Origin: Saposhnikovia divaricata
Taxonomy: Eukaryota; Streptophyta; Magnoliopsida; Apiales; Apiaceae
DNA: 64,000 bases
Direction of reading: 5' to 3'
Assembly (NCBI GenBank): GCA_036435485.1
Contig: CM071597.1
Coordinates: forward strand, 52,311,881 to 52,375,880
Part shown: positions 22,449 through 34,154 of the stretch, one piece after another
How the letters are laid out: each line of letters opens with the position of its first letter
How positions within the stretch are numbered: position 1 is the first letter of the stretch
Position numbers and translations under genes: made by a program
The notes under the pieces: model-generated
Database searches by the model: none
Told to the model about the DNA's origin: nothing
What the model saw: the letters and a program-made list of their open reading frames with translations, nothing else

Positions 22449-23022
22449 AATATACAGCTTCGATACAATCTCTAATTGATATTCCTAATAATCAGCTATA
22501 CAATGATATCAATTACAGATTGTCACACGTTTCCTAAGTCAACTCGATCTCTTTGATAGCTATCCAGTCTCCAAAGATCTCGCTTCCATATCAATCTTCA
22601 ATTGATCTCTAATATCATCTGTTGACTCCGTATGCGCTGCTTCCAGACAGACTTTACTAAACTCTGTCCAGCTTCCGTCAGTCAGACTTTACAAAACTCT
22701 GACTTCCTTCCAGTTAAACTATGATATATCACTGTTACACTTAAACACTGAAACATTACATCAATTATATCTAACATATAATTTTTTCAAAAATACGGTT
22801 ACAACCTGATATGCAATCCCAAATGCAATATTTAAAATTCAATTGCAATATATGTAATCTCATTTATAATTTTAGATACAGTAGTATTTTAAAAAGGGCT
22901 TAATGATCCTATAGTTAACTATAGGAGAATTTTCTACAGTTAACCACTGAAATAATGACACATCCTATAGTTTCCTAAATAAAAATACACATCTTTAATG
23001 CCCCTGCGGAGCCCATATAAAT
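22449..23022 (+). repeat. 574-bp direct duplication, copy 2 (SIRE-A LTR fragment plus flank)
   Basis: Same sequence as 13559-14132 with about 9 differences. The LTR part (22449-22776) is the U3 portion of the minus-strand LTR and stops just short of its TATA box. Copy 2 ends about 490 bp upstream of the start codon of the chloroplast gene at 23515. Confidence 0.93.
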
Positions 23023-23514
23023 AAAAGGTAACACTCAAATGTTTTTAAAGATTAACTTTAGGAAATTCTCCTAAAGTTAACTGTAGAAACATTTTTCTCT
23101 TTTAAAAATACTTTCAAAAAATTAATATGTTTGTGAATATCCCTAATTTTAATGGCTTGATCTTGAATGGAAAAAAGAGGAACAGACGTATTGGGCCAGA
23201 ATTAGATGGGTGCCCATTTACTCACCATTTCATTCATGCTCTAAAATTTTAAAGTACTCCTTCCTGACCCTGATGCTGCTTTTGCTTTATTTGTAAGCCG
23301 AAACATAGAAATACTATTGTATATCGTCTAGCCTAGGTATCCAGTATACAAATACCAGTTATGAGCTTCTCAGAGTCAGTGTAATAGCAACACAAACACA
23401 CACACAAATTCAGACGGCGTAGTACACTGAAGCCTCTACATAAACTAAAAAGTCATTGTCAGTTAATTAGTCTGTGTTGGTTTAGATTAATTTGTAGAAA
23501 TTACTAGGGTTTTG
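23023..23514 (+). promoter_or_regulatory. Promoter and 5' UTR region of the GluTRBP gene
   Basis: Non-coding DNA between the duplication and the ATG. A perfect palindrome-like arm pair (TTAACTTTAGGA / TCCTAAAGTTAA) lies at 23052-23080. It is itself an inverted copy of 22907-22944. A CA-rich stretch near 23390-23405 fits a transcribed leader. No firm TATA box is called. Confidence 0.5.
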
Positions 23515-26500
23515 ATGGAAGCTACTGCAGCTGCTAGCTCAACTCCAGCCTCTTTGTTTAAAGTGGCAGATACACACTCTTTTTCAACTCCTCCTATTAA
23601 GTCGCTGCTTCTTCCTTCTTCTTCATTCCCACAAGCTGCTGCTTCTATTAAGTGTAGCTTCACCTGTTTTCCGAATAAAATTGCTTTGGCGCCTCGGCTT
23701 TTCGCGATACCTGGGGATGCTGGTGGACTAAATCAAGATGGAGATGATGAATTACAAGGGTTGAATCCTAATGGAACTGGATTGGTTTCCGAAAGCATTG
23801 TTTCGGTAATGAAACCATTTCCCTTTTCTGTGCATTCGGGTTTCACTACAAATTATTTTTGCCTCTACATGTATTTACGCTAGTGTAATTTAGAATACAA
23901 TGTTAGCAATATTGTTACTTTTATATTGTGTTTGGTTGGGGGGAATGGAATGAAAATAATGGGAAACAATAGAGCTATGGAGGAGAGATTTGAAAAAAAT
24001 TGGGTGTGATGCACTCCCTCTTAAATTGAGGGGCTTGAAATTTAGTTTAACTTGTTAGGAATGGAATGCGGGAAGGAAATGATTTTTTTTGAACGTTTAT
24101 TCATTTTATAGTTCAGAATCCATTCCATTCCCTCCTATTTCATTCACAGCAACCAAACACAAAACATAAGGTTAGTGAATTGGATACATTCCTTAATTTA
24201 AATGTTTGAGGTTAACTATTTGAGCTTACTAGACTTATCACTAAACAGTCATGGTTCACAACTATATGTGGATAAAGGAACACACGCAATTCATGTGTCA
24301 TCAAGTTTGGTGAAGACTACTGATTGTGTGGTGTTTAAATTGTTAATTGGAATTGGGAAGGGGGGAGGGGAGGGGGAGGGAATTTCATTCCTATGTATTG
24401 GTGTTTGGTTAAGGTTAACTATTCGATTTGGCTAGACATGTAACTAGACAATCATGGTTCATGCCTGTATGTGATTGTGAGTTAAGAACCCTTGCACTTA
24501 TGTGTCACTGATCATTTATAATAACGTATGTAACATTGTTTTCTTTTGCTACTTATCTCAACAATGAAATGAGTGCACGCTTGGCATTTTATTTTTATGA
24601 TGCAAAAATACGTACTATTACAGTAATGCACAGTCTGTTATTGAACTCTCTTATCTACCTGCTTGTATATTATGGAAAGATCGTTTTTAACTCTATAGGT
24701 TGCATGCTTATAATTCATATTATTTGCTGCTAATGGTTTGTGCAATACGAGATAAACATATCTTTCCTTGACAGTTTATGATTAAAATCATCAAATGGGT
24801 ACTTCAGGGTTTTTCTTCTGACCATCTGTCTTATGTTCTGAAGGGTAAGTCAGATCACAACTACCTTGAAAACGATATAGACAGGAGATCAGATATTGTG
24901 ACGCCTGCAGTTACATATGGAAGCGGAACTGGGGGAAACTCAAGGGCTGGACTCTTTAGAACTCCAATATCCGGGGGAGTGCAGAGTGCAACTTCAGCTC
25001 ATGGTTTACCTAGACCAGCCTTAGCAGTTCGCAATTTGATGGAGCAGGTGAACCCTTTTTTTGTTTCTAAATTTCCATCACGACTTTAAAGCCATGTAAA
25101 ATTGCCTTGTACTTTCTTTCTACTTCAAAGTTGTGATCTTCCTCTTGCTATTCGACAATGTAAGGCAAGGTTTGCTCACCTCTGCACCGTGATGTCCCGA
25201 ATGCATCATCGGCGAGAAGGATACCCATTTGGTTCTCTAGTTGATTTTGCACCTGATTTAATGGGACGTAAGTTACCAACTTACTGGAGTTTACACTTTT
25301 GTTTTCTGATACTTGGTTCATTTTATTATATCATGCTATATTTAACAATTCAAGACTGAATTGAATATTTTGCTCTTTTAAGTTCTAGTGTTAAAAGGAC
25401 ACCCTCGCAGTACTTTCTAAATGTTTGTCTGTTTTTAAAGATAGATTATATGCATTAGATTTCTTCTTGCTCTTATTGTGCTGTGAGTGGTTTTGCTTGT
25501 TATGCCATTTATTCAAGTTAAGTCATGAATCTCTTGACTGAAACATATGGTGACAACTGAGAAACAACCAGTTACCCCCACTCTTCTTACAACCGCATTC
25601 TCGCCTAATGATAGTCGGGTCTTTTTGTGCAGATCCAATATTTTCATTCTCGCCATTGGCTATACACACAAGAAACTTATTAGCTGACCCAAGGTGCACA
25701 TTGGTGGTTCAGGTCAGTGCCTTTATCCTCTTTCAATCAATGACTCAATGTTTGAGCTGGCTAGCATTGTGTATCTGCATAGCTTATGGAAAATTATCTA
25801 TTTTTAGATACCTGGATGGAGTGGGTTATCGAATGCAAGGGTCACTATTTTCGGTGATGTGTTTCCACTTCCAGAAGATCAACAGGTGATTATTTACTGA
25901 GTATATAAAGAGTGATCAAATGTGTGATATAATGTATTGGTGGTCTTATTACAATGTCAAATATCCTACATATAACAGCAACAATTGAAACTATATTTGG
26001 CATTATTTCCTGATATATGTCATCTGTTGCCAGGAATGGGCTCATAAGCAATACATAGCCAAACATCACCAGGGACCTTCTCAACAGTGGGGGAACTTTT
26101 ACTACTTCAGGATGCAGAATATAAGGTGTCACTTTTATCTTGGCTTAGTGAAAGTTGATATATGTCTCTCTCTTTTTTTTTTCCTATGTAAGTACAAAGT
26201 TCTATAAAACATGCTTGAGAAAATCATAGATTCTTGTGGGGATATAGGTTTTGTCACTTGGGCAGATACGTGCCTATATTGGGTCAGTGGATGCACCTCT
26301 TGTAGAGCCTCACAAAAATCTTCCTGAATAGTGCACTATATTTAAAAGTATAGGATGCACAATGAATATTTGTTTAGAGGTGGACTTACAGTATGGGCCT
26401 TGTTCCCTACAAACTCCGTTGCATAACATATAGACTATAGAAGTTTGTCTTGTTTTTTCTGTCTTCCTTAACACCCCCCCCCCCCCCCCCCAAGTCCAAG

Positions 26501-29286
26501 TCTAATTGGCTCAAGTAAATATCAAGATATCTGTGATGTTTCTTTCAATGCTTTTCTTATATTTTCTATACAATTTGTTTAGTCAGGGGTAGAGACTAAC
26601 TGGCTTTCTTTTTTCTCTTTGGTCCCTCTATTCTATTTTGAAGCTACTTAATTATTTTTTTGAAAGTAGCTTTGATGCTATCTTCTTCTTCAGGTATCAT
26701 ATATCTAATTAGTTTTTAAAAATACTGTTTATTCATAGTTTCATGTGCTAGCTTTTATTATTCTCTTAAAAATTATTTTGTTTTTTAAGTTAATTCTATC
26801 TATTGAATTATAGTGGGTATGAATTTAATAATTGTTTTTTTTTACATTTACAGTTCGTTTGTAGGTTGTAATGTTTCATTTTATTTAAAACCCCTATGGG
26901 TTTAATTTTATTTTTATGTTCCAGTCTGGTTTCTCTATTTTTAATGGCCCTGTTTGGCAATTAGCTGATAGCGGTTAGCTGTAACGGATTGAAATAGCTG
27001 TTTTGTCTAGCGGATTGAATTAGCTGTTTTGACTAGCGGATTTAAACTAGCTGTTTTGAATAAAAGTGTTTGGTAAATAGCTTTTTGTGACACATAGCAA
27101 ACCTCTAATTGAAAAAGCTCCTAAAATGAGCTTTTTCAAAATGAGCTTTTTGATCCCAAACCTCTAACTCAAACCTCTAACAACCAAACACTCACATTAG
27201 AGGTTTCATTTGGTCAAACCTCTAATCTACCCCAAACCTCTAATTTCACCCCAAACCTCTAACTTCCAAACACCCCCAATGTTTATGACTAACGTAACAT
27301 ACCTTGAATTTTCATATATATGATACATACAAATTGCCCTCACCCCAACTTGCAACATAATGCTGCGTCTGCCTCTTACTATGATTCTTAATGATGTAGA
27401 TAGTAGTAGATACATAGTCGATTCAATGGTGATAATTGTAAAAATTGCCCTTACCCCAACTTGCAACATAATGCTGCGTCTGCCTCTTACTATGATTCTT
27501 AATGATGTAGATAGTAGTAGATACATAGTCAATTCAATGGTGATAATTGTAAAGTGATTACCATTGTAACATTCATTGGTGTGCAATATCGTAGGAATCT
27601 TTTCAGTTTCGAACTTGAAAATGAGTCAAATTGATTTCAATGTTTCATTAGTCACAATAGGCTCCTGTTTATTGAAATTGAGGCAAGTGGCGGATTTTTA
27701 AGGAAAGTAAGATGTTAAAGTTATGGCCTCAGTGTGAAATTTAAGTGATCTTGGGTTGGCCTTGTTGCTTGTCATTTTTACATTATGTGTTTGTTGCATT
27801 TTTCTATCTATTGCGATTTTACTTCGGTATATTTAATACTCCCTCTGTCCCATTTTAAATGGCCTCAATTTTCTATTTTGTTTGTCCCAAAAGTGTTATC
27901 CAGATTAAGCTAATACGGTAATTTTCTTAATATATTTATAAAGTAATAAATATATTTAGTAATTATCAATCTATTTAATTATGAATGAATAAGACGTCGA
28001 TTTTTATTCATGGACAATAAAAATGGAACGGAGGGAGTATTGGCTCGCTCTCCACAATAAGCATATTTGTTGGATCACTACATTTCTATTGAAATTTATT
28101 TAACATCAATATATTATAATTGATATGTGATTATGCATTGTGGCATTTTTGCTGTATTCTGATTGCTTGGGGCTGTGAGATACATATGTGAGATATTAGC
28201 ATCGGATAAATAGAAATTAGAGGATGGCACTAGAAGAATTAAGATAGAAGTAAAATGAGTAGCGGAGGAGAAGAATAAGATAGAGAGGTGGTTCTGATAG
28301 CAAGACCTGTACCAAATTGTTAGAGACTTGGTGATTTCAAGAGAGACAGAGATCCAGGAAGGATTAAATAAGTGTAAAAAAGCATTGCTGTACTCAGTTA
28401 CCACTTTTTGGTTGTATTTCATTTCATCAAAAGCATGGTTTTTAGAGATAAACAATTATAAATGTGCTACTCTCTGAACATGCATCAGGAATGGACTCTC
28501 TTGAAACAATTTCTGCTGCAACTAATTACTGGATTACCACTATAATCCTTACCGATCGTTAAAGTGAACAAGATATAAATGACAATAAAAATATAGATCT
28601 TCATCTATGTTCTGACCAGTTACCGTTTAACCTGCAGCGATATATATTTTATTGGTGGATTTGGCACTGTTGCTTGGGTCGATGTCAAGGAATATGAAAC
28701 TCTGCGACCTGATAAGATTGCAGTTGATGGAGGGGAGCAAAATCTGAAGGTATGTTTTTTTGATGATGGTTAAACATATAGCTCTTTCTCCCCTTGCCTG
28801 CATATGTTATGTAAAATAAAGTTCTCAGCAACAGTGCAACAATTATATTATATGTGAAGCAACTAATAGCTATATAGGTTGGTATATGGAGCTTCATAGT
28901 AATGGTTGATGTATGAGCAATTTGAATGTTAATCTATCTCCTCTATGTAACTTCTTTATACAGGAACTCAATGCAATATTTTCAAAGCCCTTAAAAGAGC
29001 TTTTATCTCTGGAAAATGAGGTTGATGATGTCGCTCTCATCTCAATAGACAGCAAAGGAACAGATATTCGTGTCCGGCAAGGCGCTCAGGTCCCTTGCAG
29101 CAGCCATCATATTATAAGTGTATTTATCTGAGCACTAGTGAGTTAACCAGTTATTTTTTCTCTTTGCAGTTCAACATACAGAGGATACCATTTGAAGATG
29201 GGCATGCAGTTGAAACACTCGAAGAAGCCAAGGCTGCACTCTGGCAACTAATAAACAGAGGTCGAGTTCACAATTTGCAGAAATAG
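23515..29286 (+). CDS. GluTRBP/PGR7: Glutamyl-tRNA reductase-binding protein, chloroplastic (FMN-binding split-barrel family)
   Basis: Nine exons: 23515-23805, 24775-25047, 25165-25267, 25633-25712, 25808-25885, 26034-26125, 28638-28749, 28964-29089, 29170-29286; all junctions are GT-AG with matching phases, giving about 423 residues (412 if exon 2 starts at 24808, an equally good acceptor). Residues 1 to about 60 are Ala/Ser-rich and lack acidic residues, like a transit peptide. The middle holds the split-barrel fold (SAHGLPRPALAVRNLMEQARFAHLCT in part, SFSPLAIHTRN, WSGLSNARVTIFGD, WGNFYYFRM, YFIGGFGTVAWV) and the C-terminus a DUF2470-like domain (LISIDSKGTDIRVRQGAQ). Known role of the Arabidopsis protein: it binds glutamyl-tRNA reductase at the thylakoid and reserves it for haem synthesis. 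The start is the ATG at 23515; the in-frame TTG before it is not used. Intron 6 (2.5 kb) is swollen by MITEs. Confidence 0.88.
23926..24163. mobile_element. MITE in intron 1 of GluTRBP
   Basis: Inverted ends TTGTGTTTGGTTGG and CAACCAAACACAA enclose about 235 bp, with inner GGAATGGAATG / CATTCCATTCC also inverted. The same type occurs at 54111-54418. The target duplication is unclear, so superfamily is not assigned. Confidence 0.65.
24355..24380 (+). other. G-rich run in intron 1 (G-quadruplex motif)
   Basis: Five G runs of three to six bases separated by one or two A, on the coding strand. It fits a G-quadruplex pattern in DNA and in the pre-mRNA. Confidence 0.6.
26474..26491 (+). repeat. 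Poly-C homopolymer (18 C) in intron 6
   Basis: Uninterrupted run of 18 C. Length may be affected by sequencing slippage. Confidence 0.8.
26946..27277. mobile_element. MITE in intron 6 of GluTRBP
   Basis: Ends GGCCCTGTTTGG and, inverted, GGGGGTGTTTGG; 332 bp; flanked by AAT on both sides, a possible 3-bp target duplication. The interior has repeated AGCTGTTTTG and AAACCTCTAA blocks. It could be PIF/Harbinger-like; low certainty on class. Confidence 0.6.
27331..27552. repeat. Two tandem 111-bp repeats in intron 6
   Basis: Units 27331-27441 and 27442-27552 are almost identical (about two differences), each with CCCCAACTTGCAACATAATG. The overlapping ORFs on both strands are by-products of this duplication. 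Confidence 0.85.
27839..28037. mobile_element. Stowaway-type MITE in intron 6
   Basis: 199 bp with CTCCCTCTGTCCC / GGAACGGAGGGAG inverted ends and TA on both sides, the classic Stowaway (Tc1/mariner) pattern. Confidence 0.88.
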
Positions 29287-29563
29287 ACTTAAGTTGCTCC
29301 GACATCTTATTTCTCGAGTGAAGGCACACCTAGTTAAAATGAGATGACACATTGTGGAGTTTGGTAACTCCTAAATTTGAGATATGATCATCTTTTTAGC
29401 ATTTAACTCTGTAAGGTTATACTTATACCAGACTTGAAAGTTATATGTACCACCCGGTCTATATCTGGTGAAGATGGGTAAAGTGTAACATAATCCTGGA
29501 CATTGAACATTCAGACAACAGATGAACAGACTGTGGGCTTTTACTTGGAGATGTAACTTGTGC

Positions 29564-29569
29564 AATAAA
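29564..29569 (+). terminator. Probable poly(A) signal of GluTRBP
   Basis: AATAAA about 280 bases after the stop codon, a plausible plant 3' UTR length. Confidence 0.5.
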
Positions 29570-30422
29570 CAAACATGTATGGTATTGAGTGAATTATCAC
29601 CGACATATGTAAGAAATATGGAGTTTGTTAGTGTTACAATCTGAATAGAAAGGCGACAACAGCATCTAGCACATCCTGATTGCTGAAACGCCAGTTTGAT
29701 GCCAGTTTAATTTTTTTTTTTGGAAGCAGTCCATATTTGCTGGTGTCCGTAAATAGTACTACTGTTTGAACAGAAAGTTTAATTGTTGTCTTTAGTTGAG
29801 CAAAAATAATGTTTTCATCAGAAACATTAAAGAGTTTAAAACTGTAGTATAAAACAGGTTGTCTTAAGGCCGCTGTTCAGCCCATCCGAGACGGACGAAG
29901 AGAGAACTAGCCATGATTTTAAAGCTCATATATTTGGTTATTATAATACTGGCCCTCAAAGTTTTAGCGTTTATACACATGAACCCTCAAATTAATAAAA
30001 ACGTATCTCCATGACTCTAAAGTATGTCCGATATACATCCTGACACTATTTTCGTTCAAATCGGTTTGAATAATTATATCGATATCGGTTGAGGGGTAAA
30101 CTGAGTAATTTCGAATATTTTTGTAATGTTACATAACTAAATAAACATATTGATCTTTGAAGTATAACTATACAAGTATAACATGAACACATATAGAAAA
30201 AAAAGTTATTCTTTGAATAATTTTTATTTTGAATAAAACTAGACCTGATAACATGTGTCCCTATTTGAACTGAAATACATGGAAGCGAATATGCCCGAAG
30301 TACAGAATTCGATACAAATTCAAATTAAAAAAACGGTGAATTGAATTTTAGTCTAGTTATAATTTTTATGGGTCAGGGCATCTCCAGCTAAAAACCAAAT
30401 TTAATATCTATCTATCTATCTA
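29570..30422. other. Intergenic, no gene recognised
   Basis: AT-rich spacer between the GluTRBP 3' end and the Helitron train. It ends in a short TCTA microsatellite (about 30409-30428) at the insertion point. Confidence 0.6.
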
Positions 30423-31395
30423 TCTATACTATTATATTAAAGTCGAAACATTGAAAGTTTTGGTTTTCGGTTTGGTTATCCTATTTATTTTGGTTTTCGG
30501 TTTGGTTAATTTAATTTTTAATATAAAATAAATCAATTTTAATCCGTTATTGGCTATAGTCCTAAAGACACAATAGTATTTTATATTTATACCATAACTA
30601 ATACAGCTAAACTTAAAACCTCCGTTGCCTTCACGAACACTGCGCACAGAACTCTATTATTCTAAACCTAATTTACACCATCTTTATCAATTCAATACAC
30701 AAGTTTCTTCGGCTTTTCTCTTATTTTGCAACACCATATATATCATTAAAGTGTAAGTATAAATAATTAAATTAAAAAAACAACTTAAAAAGCTAATTAC
30801 TCATGTTAACGTAATTATATTCCGATTAAAATTCCTTCATCCACATTGAACTTCTACTTGGACTCTTTTTTCTGCTCCAACAACTCAATTACCCATTTTT
30901 CTAAAGATTTTACTTCTAATTAAAACACTTTATCATTTAATTTAAAACTAATATTACTATAATTAATATATATCCAAAATATCACACCATATCTTTCCGT
31001 AATTATTTTTTGTAGTAATTTTTGTAATTAAAACATGTTACTTTTTAATTTAAAATTAATCTTGCCATCACTAATATACACCCCAAAATATCTCACCATA
31101 TATTCAAATCATTATTTTTTAGTAATAAATAAGAATCGTTAGATCTAATAATAAGATATATTATATGATTAAATTAATTTACTAAAAATTCAAAGTTCGA
31201 ACCCGTCAACGACATTTTTAATTTAGAATTTTACAAAATAAATTTTAAACCATTGCATATCATTATATAAATTTATATTAAATTAAAATTAAAAAATTAT
31301 TAAAAATAAGGATTATATAAAAACATAATTATAATGTTAAATAAATTTTACAACCTATCAAAAGAATTCCGTGCTTCGCACGGGTTATAAGCTAG
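30423..31395 (+). mobile_element. Non-autonomous Helitron 1 of a tandem train
   Basis: Starts TCTATACTATTATATT after an A and ends CTAG before T. A perfect hairpin (CCGTGC-TTC-GCACGG, 31369-31383) lies nine bases before the CTAG. 973 bp, no coding capacity. These are the canonical Helitron ends. Confidence 0.85.
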
Positions 31396-32120
31396 TACTA
31401 TTATATTAAAGCCGAAACATTGAAAGTTTTGGTTTTCGGTTTGGTTATCCTAAGTTTTGGTTTTCGGTTTGGTTATCCTAATTATTAAAATAAGTAATTA
31501 AATTACAAAAACAACTCAAAAAACTAATTATTAATGTTAACGTAGTTATATTCAATTAAAATTCCTTCATCCACTTCTACTTGGACTCTTTTTTCTGCTC
31601 CAACAACTCAATTATTCATTTTTTCTAAAGATTTTACTTCTAATTAAAACACTTTACCATTTAATTTAAAACTAATATTACAATAATTAATATATATCCA
31701 AAATATCACACCATATCTTTCCATAATTATTTTTAGTAGTAATTTTTGTAATTAAAACATGGAGTACTTTTTAATTTAAAATTAATCTTGCGATCACTAA
31801 TATACACCCAAAAATATCTCACCACATATACAAATCATTATTTTTATTAATAAATAACAATCGTTAGATCTAATAATAAGATATGTTATATGATTAAATT
31901 AATTTACTAAAAATTCAAAGTTCAAACCCGTTAACGACATTTTTAATTTAGAATTTTACAAAATAAAATTTAAACCATGCATTTCATTATATAACTTTAT
32001 ATTAAATTAAAATTAAAAAAATTAATAAAAATAAGGATTATATAAAAACATAATTATAATGTTAAATAAATTTTATAACCTATAAAAAGAAACCCGTGCT
32101 TCGCACGGGTTATAATCTAG
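31396..32120 (+). mobile_element. Non-autonomous Helitron 2, joined to Helitron 1
   Basis: Begins TACTATTATATTAAAG directly after the CTAG of Helitron 1, so the first four bases (TCTA) of the usual start are replaced by the neighbour's end. It is highly similar to Helitron 1 with internal deletions, ending with the same hairpin (CCCGTGCTTCGCACGGG) and CTAG at 32117-32120. Confidence 0.85.
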
Positions 32121-32437
32121 TACTATATTATTATTATTATAAGCAAACAAAAGATCTTTTGTAGTTTGTAGTTTGGTTAACCAAACTATTCATAACCGTT
32201 GGATCTTCAATTCAAATAATATCATATTAAAATTAATATTTATAATATTATATTACATTATAAATAAATTATAAAAAATTAAAAATAACAATTATAAAAA
32301 ATCTTCAATCCAAGTAATATCATATTAAAATTAATATTTATAATATCATATTACATTATAAATAAATTATAAAAAATTAAAAATAACAATTATAAAAAAT
32401 TAAAAATAATACGTGCTTTGCACGGGTTATAAGCTAG
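32121..32437 (+). mobile_element. Non-autonomous Helitron 3, joined to Helitron 2
   Basis: 317 bp beginning directly after the preceding CTAG and ending with hairpin CGTGC-TTT-GCACG and CTAG (32434-32437). Its body differs from copies 1 and 2 and holds a roughly 100-bp tandem duplication (about 32205-32400). Confidence 0.75.
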
Positions 32438-32734
32438 TACCATAAATAAAAGTTTTAGAAATTATGTAAAAACAAAAATGTCATTCAATGGTATATTTCC
32501 CTTAGCAATAATTTTAACCAACTCCTCTATGTTGGCCATATTTGTTGAACTTGTATATACCTGTAGCAATATTCCACATCACTTATTACCATATCAAAAT
32601 AATATATTCCATTTATAACAATCTAAAATAATAGTAACGAACTATTTTTAAAATATAATCAATCATTATAGCCAAATTCAGAGGAGCACAACACATTACA
32701 GGTTCAACAAATTTTAGATAATCACTATTTTATA

Positions 32735-32866
32735 CTCCCTCCGTCCCAACCAATTCTTAACCTTTTTTTACATTTTCTGACACGCATTTTAAGGTTTATT
32801 TTAAGGATAGTTCCATAACTTATTTTTAAAATTTTGTTTTTTTGTATAAAAATATAACTGAGGGAG
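32735..32866. mobile_element. Stowaway-type MITE
   Basis: 132 bp with CTCCCTCCGTCCC at one end and the inverted CTGAGGGAG at the other, flanked by TA. Confidence 0.8.
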
Positions 32867-33330
32867 TATTATTTTAGCAAACCATTTTAGATAACACTAC
32901 TCTTATAACCTATATCATATATATATTAACTCACTTTTTAATCACTAAATTAAATCAGTCATAAACAAAACTTATATTAAAAATAATTTTACGTCAAAAA
33001 TTTTACATTATTAATCAAAATTCTACATAAATTTGTATTAAAAATATTATATTTAATAATAAGATTTTTTTCCCAAATTAAAAAAAACGAATGATTAGTA
33101 AAAGAGATATTAACTTGAAAACTTACTTACCGGCCTTTATTTTAATATAACGATAATTTAAAAATTAATTCAAGATTAATTAGGATCGTAATTTTCTATT
33201 TAAAACCATAAAAGTTTAAAAACACCAAAATCGAATTCAATCTGAACTGAGTTTAATCCGATTTTAATCCAGATTCATCTGATTTTAAAGCTAGACATGA
33301 ACAGAATCATATTTGATCCAATTCGATCCA
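32867..33330. other. AT-rich intergenic stretch
   Basis: No gene or repeat structure recognised between the MITE and the LTR-like unit. Confidence 0.6.
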
Positions 33331-34154
33331 ATAAATGTATCACTCCCAGATCCGGGGTCCGGTCGTTACGGTCTTCATTTTTGTCCACAATACTTGAACT
33401 TACTTCAACATAAAATAAATTACATCTTTATGACCCAACACAATAATATAAAACACACCCGTTATAGTCCCAGAGATGAAATCAGAGTAACAATCAAATT
33501 TTATTATTCACATTTGGAGTTCTTACAACCCAAAAGAATTACCATATAAATACATACTCTTAGTCATCCATTTACATAAGTCATACTAGACCATATACTT
33601 GGTACTGAAAGAATGAATCTATCCTACCAATAGCTTCTTCTTCAGCTCTGGTAGTTTCATCGTCCTCGCCAGCATCGAGTGCGCCTTGTGCGAGTCATCT
33701 GGTCTAGCTGTTGTTGTGATATAATAATAAAGCAAGGGTGAGCAATAGCCCACCAACAATAATGTATAACTGAACGATAATATATAACAGTTCAAAAGTA
33801 TCTTTCAAACCATATGCCATGCATTTACGGAAATGATGCCAGTATAACATGAACGATGAAGTTACAAGGTAACTCAAAAAGCATATATAGGTGGGAATAT
33901 CTGCTATGTCAAAGATAAGCCAGATATTATCATTTATCATAAAAGACGAACTTGCAGGAAAATATTGCAATTCCGATTATGAATACTTTCCAATACTGCC
34001 AACAATGATAATGTTGCAGAAAATAAATGAATTTAAATGATGAACTTTTGCTGGAGTATTCACCGCGCCCACTGTTCCAATCCTTACGATGATCAGTCGC
34101 AGATTGTACAGCTCAATTTAGATTTACTACCGGTACAAGGAAGAGCTGACGGAT

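Noticed and set aside
23512..23514. TTG as the start codon of GluTRBP
   Set aside because: An ATG follows directly in frame at 23515 and plant genes use ATG.
24202..24435. 77-codon plus-strand ORF in intron 1 of GluTRBP
   Set aside because: Located between exons whose splice sites and phases fit; the ORF ends in the G-rich run and shows no homology I recognise.
27227..27586. 119-codon minus-strand ORF in intron 6 of GluTRBP
   Set aside because: It is created by the 111-bp tandem duplication (the peptide repeats itself) and lies in an intron.
31369..32437. Repeated CCCGTGC...GCACGGG palindromes as a CRISPR-like array
   Set aside because: Only three, hundreds of bases apart, each at a Helitron 3' end; the organism is a plant.
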